From positions 4,675,001-4,739,000 of the forward strand of contig NZ_CP060704.1 in the NCBI RefSeq assembly GCF_014353015.1: DNA of 64,000 nucleotides, in the 5' to 3' direction. The notes under the pieces were generated by a model, which saw only the letters and a list, made by a program, of their open reading frames with translations, had not been told where the DNA came from and did no database searches. Shown here piece by piece: positions 62,895-64,000 of this stretch; the first letter of the stretch is position 1, and each line of letters opens with the position of its first letter. The DNA is from Chitinimonas koreensis (GTDB taxonomy: Bacteria; Pseudomonadota; Gammaproteobacteria; Burkholderiales; Chitinimonadaceae). Both the position numbers and the translations under genes were made by a program.

Positions 62895-63428
62895 ATGCCG
62901 ACCTTTCGCCACCGCCTGCCGCCGCTGCTGGCCGCCGCCTTGTTGGGCAGCGCCCTGGCCGCCGGTGGCGGCGCCGGCGGCAAGGAGACGAACTACGGCG
63001 GCGGCTCGCGCGGCGAAGGCCGGGCCGGCGCCGACTGGACCCGCTCGCTGGCCGACCGCGACTTCCGCGACGCGGTCCAGCTGTCCGACTTCGGCGAATA
63101 CGCGCGCGCCGTTCCCTTGCTCGAGCGCTATGTGGCGCGCGTGCCCGGCGATCCCAACGGCGAGAGCCAGCTAGCCTACGCCTACCGCAAGAGCGGCCGG
63201 CTCGCCGACGCCTTCGCCCACTACGCGCGGGCGCTGGCGCTCGATCCGGCCCACCGCGGCGCCCGCGCCTATCTCGGCGAAGCCCATCTGCAGGTCGGCG
63301 ATCTGACCGCGGCCGAGGCGCAGTTGGCCGAGCTGGGCCAGCTGTGCTGGCTGCCGTGCGAGCAGTACGACGAACTCCGGCAGGCGATCGCCGATTACCG
63401 GAACCAACAGGCCGCGCCGACGCCATGA
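62895..63428 (+). CDS. Periplasmic TPR-repeat protein
   Basis: 177 residues with a signal peptide (PPLLAAALLGSALAAGGGAG). After a Gly-rich linker, FGEYARAVPLLERYVARVPG, AYRKSGRLADAFAHYARALA and YLGEAHLQVGDLTAAEAQLA form three TPR units. The end LGQLCWLPCEQYDELRQAIA carries two cysteines that may form a disulfide. TPR proteins of this kind bridge other proteins in the envelope; the partner is unknown. A GGAG ribosome-binding site lies at 62884. It precedes the binding-protein gene at 63491 on the same strand by 62 bases and may be cotranscribed. Confidence 0.85.
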   Translation: MPTFRHRLPPLLAAALLGSALAAGGGAGGKETNYGGGSRGEGRAGADWTRSLADRDFRDAVQLSDFGEYARAVPLLERYVARVPGDPNGESQLAYAYRKSGRLADAFAHYARALALDPAHRGARAYLGEAHLQVGDLTAAEAQLAELGQLCWLPCEQYDELRQAIADYRNQQAAPTP

Positions 63429-63490
63429 AGCCGGCCGGCACCACCCCGACCGCCGGCCCGATCCGGCGGCACCACCCGAGGAGAGTCCCC

Positions 63491-64000
63491 ATGCGCATTC
63501 CATTGGCCGCCCTGGTCGCGGCCCTGGCATTCGGCCAGGCCGGCGCCGTCACCACCATCCGCACCGCGGCGCAGACCGAATCGGAACCGAAATACCTGCC
63601 GGCCGAGGACGGCAAGGGCATCCGCGGCCTGTGCGTCGACCTCTACCGCGCGATCGAGCAGGCCGACCCGAACCTGCGCTTCGTCGGCGACCAGGCCGCG
63701 CTGCCGCTCAAGCGGCTCGAGACCATGGTCGAGCGCGGCGAGCTCGACGCCTTCTGCGGCCTGGTCCGCAATGCCGAGCGCGAGGCGCGCTTCGTCTACG
63801 CCGAGCCGGCGCTGTACAACGTCGCCTACCGGGTCGCGATCCGCGCCGACGACCGCGTCTCGGTCGCCGGCTGGGACGACGTGCGCAAGCTCGGCGCCGA
63901 CGGCATCCTGCTGGTCAACCAGGGCAGCGGCGCGGTCAAGCGGCTGGAGGAATTCGGCGGGCTGAAGATCGACGCCGGCGGCCGCACCACCGGCGAGAAC
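63491..64000 (+). CDS. Periplasmic substrate-binding protein, amino-acid type (truncated by window edge)
   Basis: 170 codons are seen, reading on beyond the window. A signal peptide (IPLAALVAALAFGQAGA) and then VTTIRTAAQTESEPKYLPAE, IRGLCVDLYRAIEQADPNLR and ARFVYAEPALYNVAYRVAIR match SBP family 3 (the D/E-LYRAIE helix and the YxxPxY strand). It is similar in style to the orphan protein at 24170. Two Cys (LCVDLY, FCGLVRN) may form a disulfide. Confidence 0.8.
   Translation, partial: MRIPLAALVAALAFGQAGAVTTIRTAAQTESEPKYLPAEDGKGIRGLCVDLYRAIEQADPNLRFVGDQAALPLKRLETMVERGELDAFCGLVRNAEREARFVYAEPALYNVAYRVAIRADDRVSVAGWDDVRKLGADGILLVNQGSGAVKRLEEFGGLKIDAGGRTTGEN

Overview
This is a high-GC chromosomal window from a Gram-negative proteobacterium. 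The gene content (Mpl, MutY, GrpE-DnaK-DnaJ, GlcB/AceA, SelO, a YbbA/YbbP-type exporter, many c-di-GMP enzymes) and the style of the promoters and repeats fit a betaproteobacterium of the Chromobacteriaceae or Chitinimonas kind. That placement is an inference; there is no rRNA or other direct marker. No tRNA, rRNA, CRISPR array, prophage, integrase or intact insertion sequence was found. About 50 protein genes are supported, most on well-conserved families.

Layout. 1-2466: a truncated TetR regulator divergent from a RomA-like metallo-beta-lactamase-fold hydrolase, then a small membrane protein and a cyclic-nucleotide-binding protein. 2637-6280: Mpl (peptidoglycan recycling) divergent from two tandem near-duplicate diguanylate cyclases. 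6773-11349: a MacA/MacB/TolC-type tripartite efflux operon with separate ATPase and permease. 12064-15946: a DUF2087 protein, a tandem GNAT protein, a 56-residue membrane protein, MutY and a VOC protein. 16253-22499: two tandem dipeptide-binding proteins without permeases, a ketoacyl-ACP synthase III and an MdtD-like MFS pump. 22832-26446: YbaK, a GNAT acetyltransferase, a periplasmic binding protein and SelO. 26568-33657: HutG and HutI enclosing a ProXWV-type transporter (probably histidine uptake), then a Leu-type binding protein. 33793-36838: a frameshifted DUF1289 gene and a CHASE4/EAL protein. 37192-41005: glyoxylate shunt (GlcB, AceA). 41369-45656: grpE-dnaK-dnaJ with heat-shock promoters. 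45862-50096: small membrane proteins, an orphan DesK-like kinase, MurI and PurB. 50329-55448: DUF945, PpnP, a GAF protein and an MHYT-GGDEF-EAL protein. 55544-64000: a TesA-like esterase and YbbA/YbbP, separated by a gene for a secreted metzincin lipoprotein, then a TPR protein and a truncated binding protein.

The unusual aspect of the window is its intergenic DNA. At least five families of short repeats are scattered between ordinary genes: (A) nine REP-like palindromes built on an AGGAGCGGCTTCAGCCGC core, (B) three TCGGACTTCAGTCCGA-type palindromes, (C) four roughly 140-bp palindromes with hairpin ends and a conserved centre, (D) purine-rich GTGAGG-type tandem arrays, usually inverted on either side of a cargo, and (E) elements with a CCCTCGCCGCCGCGAGGG hairpin. 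The D arrays flank three kinds of cargo: C palindromes, a 110-bp hairpin segment between grpE and dnaK, and a complete S23-type four-helix-bundle gene lodged between dnaK and dnaJ. They even supply the stop codons of grpE and dnaK. I regard these D-bounded cassettes as the best candidate for an undescribed mobile or regulatory element here.
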